This document shows, one piece after another, positions 6,399-7,410 of a DNA stretch of 7,410 nucleotides (position 1 is its first letter; every line of letters begins with the position of its first letter). The DNA is from VMDJ01 sp038146785. Lineage in GTDB: Bacteria; Pseudomonadota; Gammaproteobacteria; Chromatiales; Chromatiaceae. The translations under genes and the position numbers were made by a program. The notes under the pieces were generated by a model. The model was not told the DNA's origin. It worked only from the letters and a program-made list of their open reading frames with translations, and ran no database searches. The stretch is from assembly GCA_038146785.1 (NCBI GenBank), contig JAYQSI010000022.1, positions 1 to 7,410 on the forward strand. The letters are read 5' to 3'.

Positions 6399-7410
6399 TT
6401 ACCTCGTTAATGTCAGGCGTAAATCATTGCCGACGGCGCACATCTCGCCATTCCCATTTTTCTCTCGGTCGGCTAGGACATCCAAACCAGGCAGACCCAT
6501 TAAGCCTCGCGCTTGATCACCCAATAGACATGGCGCCATGTAGATAACTAATTCATCCACCAATTGCTGCTGAACAAAAGCGCCAGCTAACGTTGGACCA
6601 GACTCAATTAACACTTCATTGATTTGCTCACTCGCCAACACAGTCAACGCCGCCCTAAATCAACACGATCGTTCTTTAAAACCGATCAGTGCACAGTGAC
6701 ATCTAACCTTTAGTGTGGCTACTGCATCAGTCGATACACTATCGCCAACGATAATGATCGGTGAATTACCCAACCAAGCAGCTTTGCTGTAAGCGGTATA
6801 CGCGCATGCGTATCTAAAATAACGGGGCGTGGTTGGCGTACAGGTGATTCATCCAAATCAAGCCTTTGCCTGACAATCGAACATTCAAGCTTGGGTTATC
6901 AGCAAACACTTATACTAACACCCGTTAGCACAAGAACTTCTCGCCCGTAACTTTGTACGTCACGTCGTGCCACATCACCGGGTTATCCATTGGCTTTCAC
7001 CGTCGCCATGGCGGTGCGCATCTAAACTCATACCAAGCTTTAAACGTACATAAGGCTTTTGCTCGGCCATACGTTTAATAAAACCAGGATTGATCGCACG
7101 AGCATCTGTACTAAGGATATCCTCAATCACATTGATGCCAGCAGCACGTAATTGTGCAATACCTTTACCTGCGACCAGTGGATTGGGGTCGGTCATCGCG
7201 ACAACCACCTCAGCAACACCAGCTTCAATCAAGCCCTCGCTACAAGGTGGTGTTTTACCTGTGTGACAACAAGGCTCGAGGGTGACATACGCCGTTGCAC
7301 CTTTAGCCTTATCGCCGGCATCGGCGAGCGCCATACGCTCTGCATGCGGTTCACCATAACGATGATGAAAGCCTTGTCCCACTAGCTGGCCATCTTTGAC
7401 CAACACACAA
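6399..7410 (-). CDS. ribD: Bifunctional riboflavin biosynthesis deaminase/reductase RibD (5' partial, frameshifted)
   Basis: RibD deaminates the pyrimidine released by GTP cyclohydrolase II and then reduces its ribosyl side chain. The visible part begins CVLVKDGQLVGQGFHHRYG; roughly 30 N-terminal residues lie beyond the window. The deaminase zinc site is intact: PHAER (His plus catalytic Glu) and EPCCHTGKTPPC (two Cys), followed by AMTDPNPLVAGKG. The reductase domain begins at YVRLKLGMSLD. SLDAHRHGDGESQWIT looks like SLDGRTAMANGESQWIT with two indels that cancel. From 7000 to about 6650 the frame changes repeatedly, with RVxLDTHARI-like and SPIIIVGDS segments still recognisable. The end is clean: EVLIESGPTLAGAFVQQQLVDELVIYMAPCLLGDQARGL, then GLPGLDVLAD and RLTLTR. 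It is the upstream partner of ribE. Confidence 0.94.

Noticed and set aside
7152..7385. Plus-strand open frame of 77 codons
   Set aside because: It is antisense to the RibD deaminase zinc-site region, which is intact on the minus strand.

Overview
The window looks like chromosomal DNA from a gammaproteobacterium, probably a marine one (Oceanospirillales-like). The grounds are a ribD-ribE pair, a RibBA protein with a degenerate second domain, a DctPQM-type TRAP transporter, and a base composition that by eye is moderately AT-rich. The placement is an inference from protein character, not from a search. Every one of the seven genes is broken by several one- or two-base indels, including genes needed for riboflavin synthesis. 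Yet the conserved motifs continue in the next frame after each break. The simplest reading is an unpolished long-read or metagenomic sequence, so I annotate each locus as one gene across its frame changes.

Layout. Right end, minus strand: ribD (deaminase/reductase, cut by the window edge), followed 3 bp later by ribE (riboflavin synthase). Left end, minus strand: ribBA (RibB domain plus a GTP cyclohydrolase II-like domain without the usual zinc cysteines, cut by the window edge). In many gammaproteobacteria these genes are neighbours (ribD-ribE-ribBA-ribH-nusB). Here about 4.9 kb of other genes lies between ribE and ribBA.

The intervening block has two parts. On the minus strand is dctP-dctQ-dctM, a complete three-part TRAP transporter, with a stem-loop after dctP and an ATGA overlap between dctQ and dctM. 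Divergent from dctP on the plus strand is a class II aldolase/adducin-family enzyme, then a DUF2189 membrane protein with its own good sigma70-type promoter, convergent with ribE. The 228-bp divergent gap holds a probable extended -10 promoter for dctP and, just upstream of it, three direct TTGGCAG repeats that look like an activator site.

Working together: RibD, RibE and RibBA supply steps of riboflavin synthesis. The TRAP system imports an organic acid, and the divergent aldolase-family enzyme may act on it or on a breakdown product. Nothing in the sequence ties the uptake module to flavin metabolism beyond its position. I see no RNA gene, CRISPR array, insertion sequence or clear FMN riboswitch.
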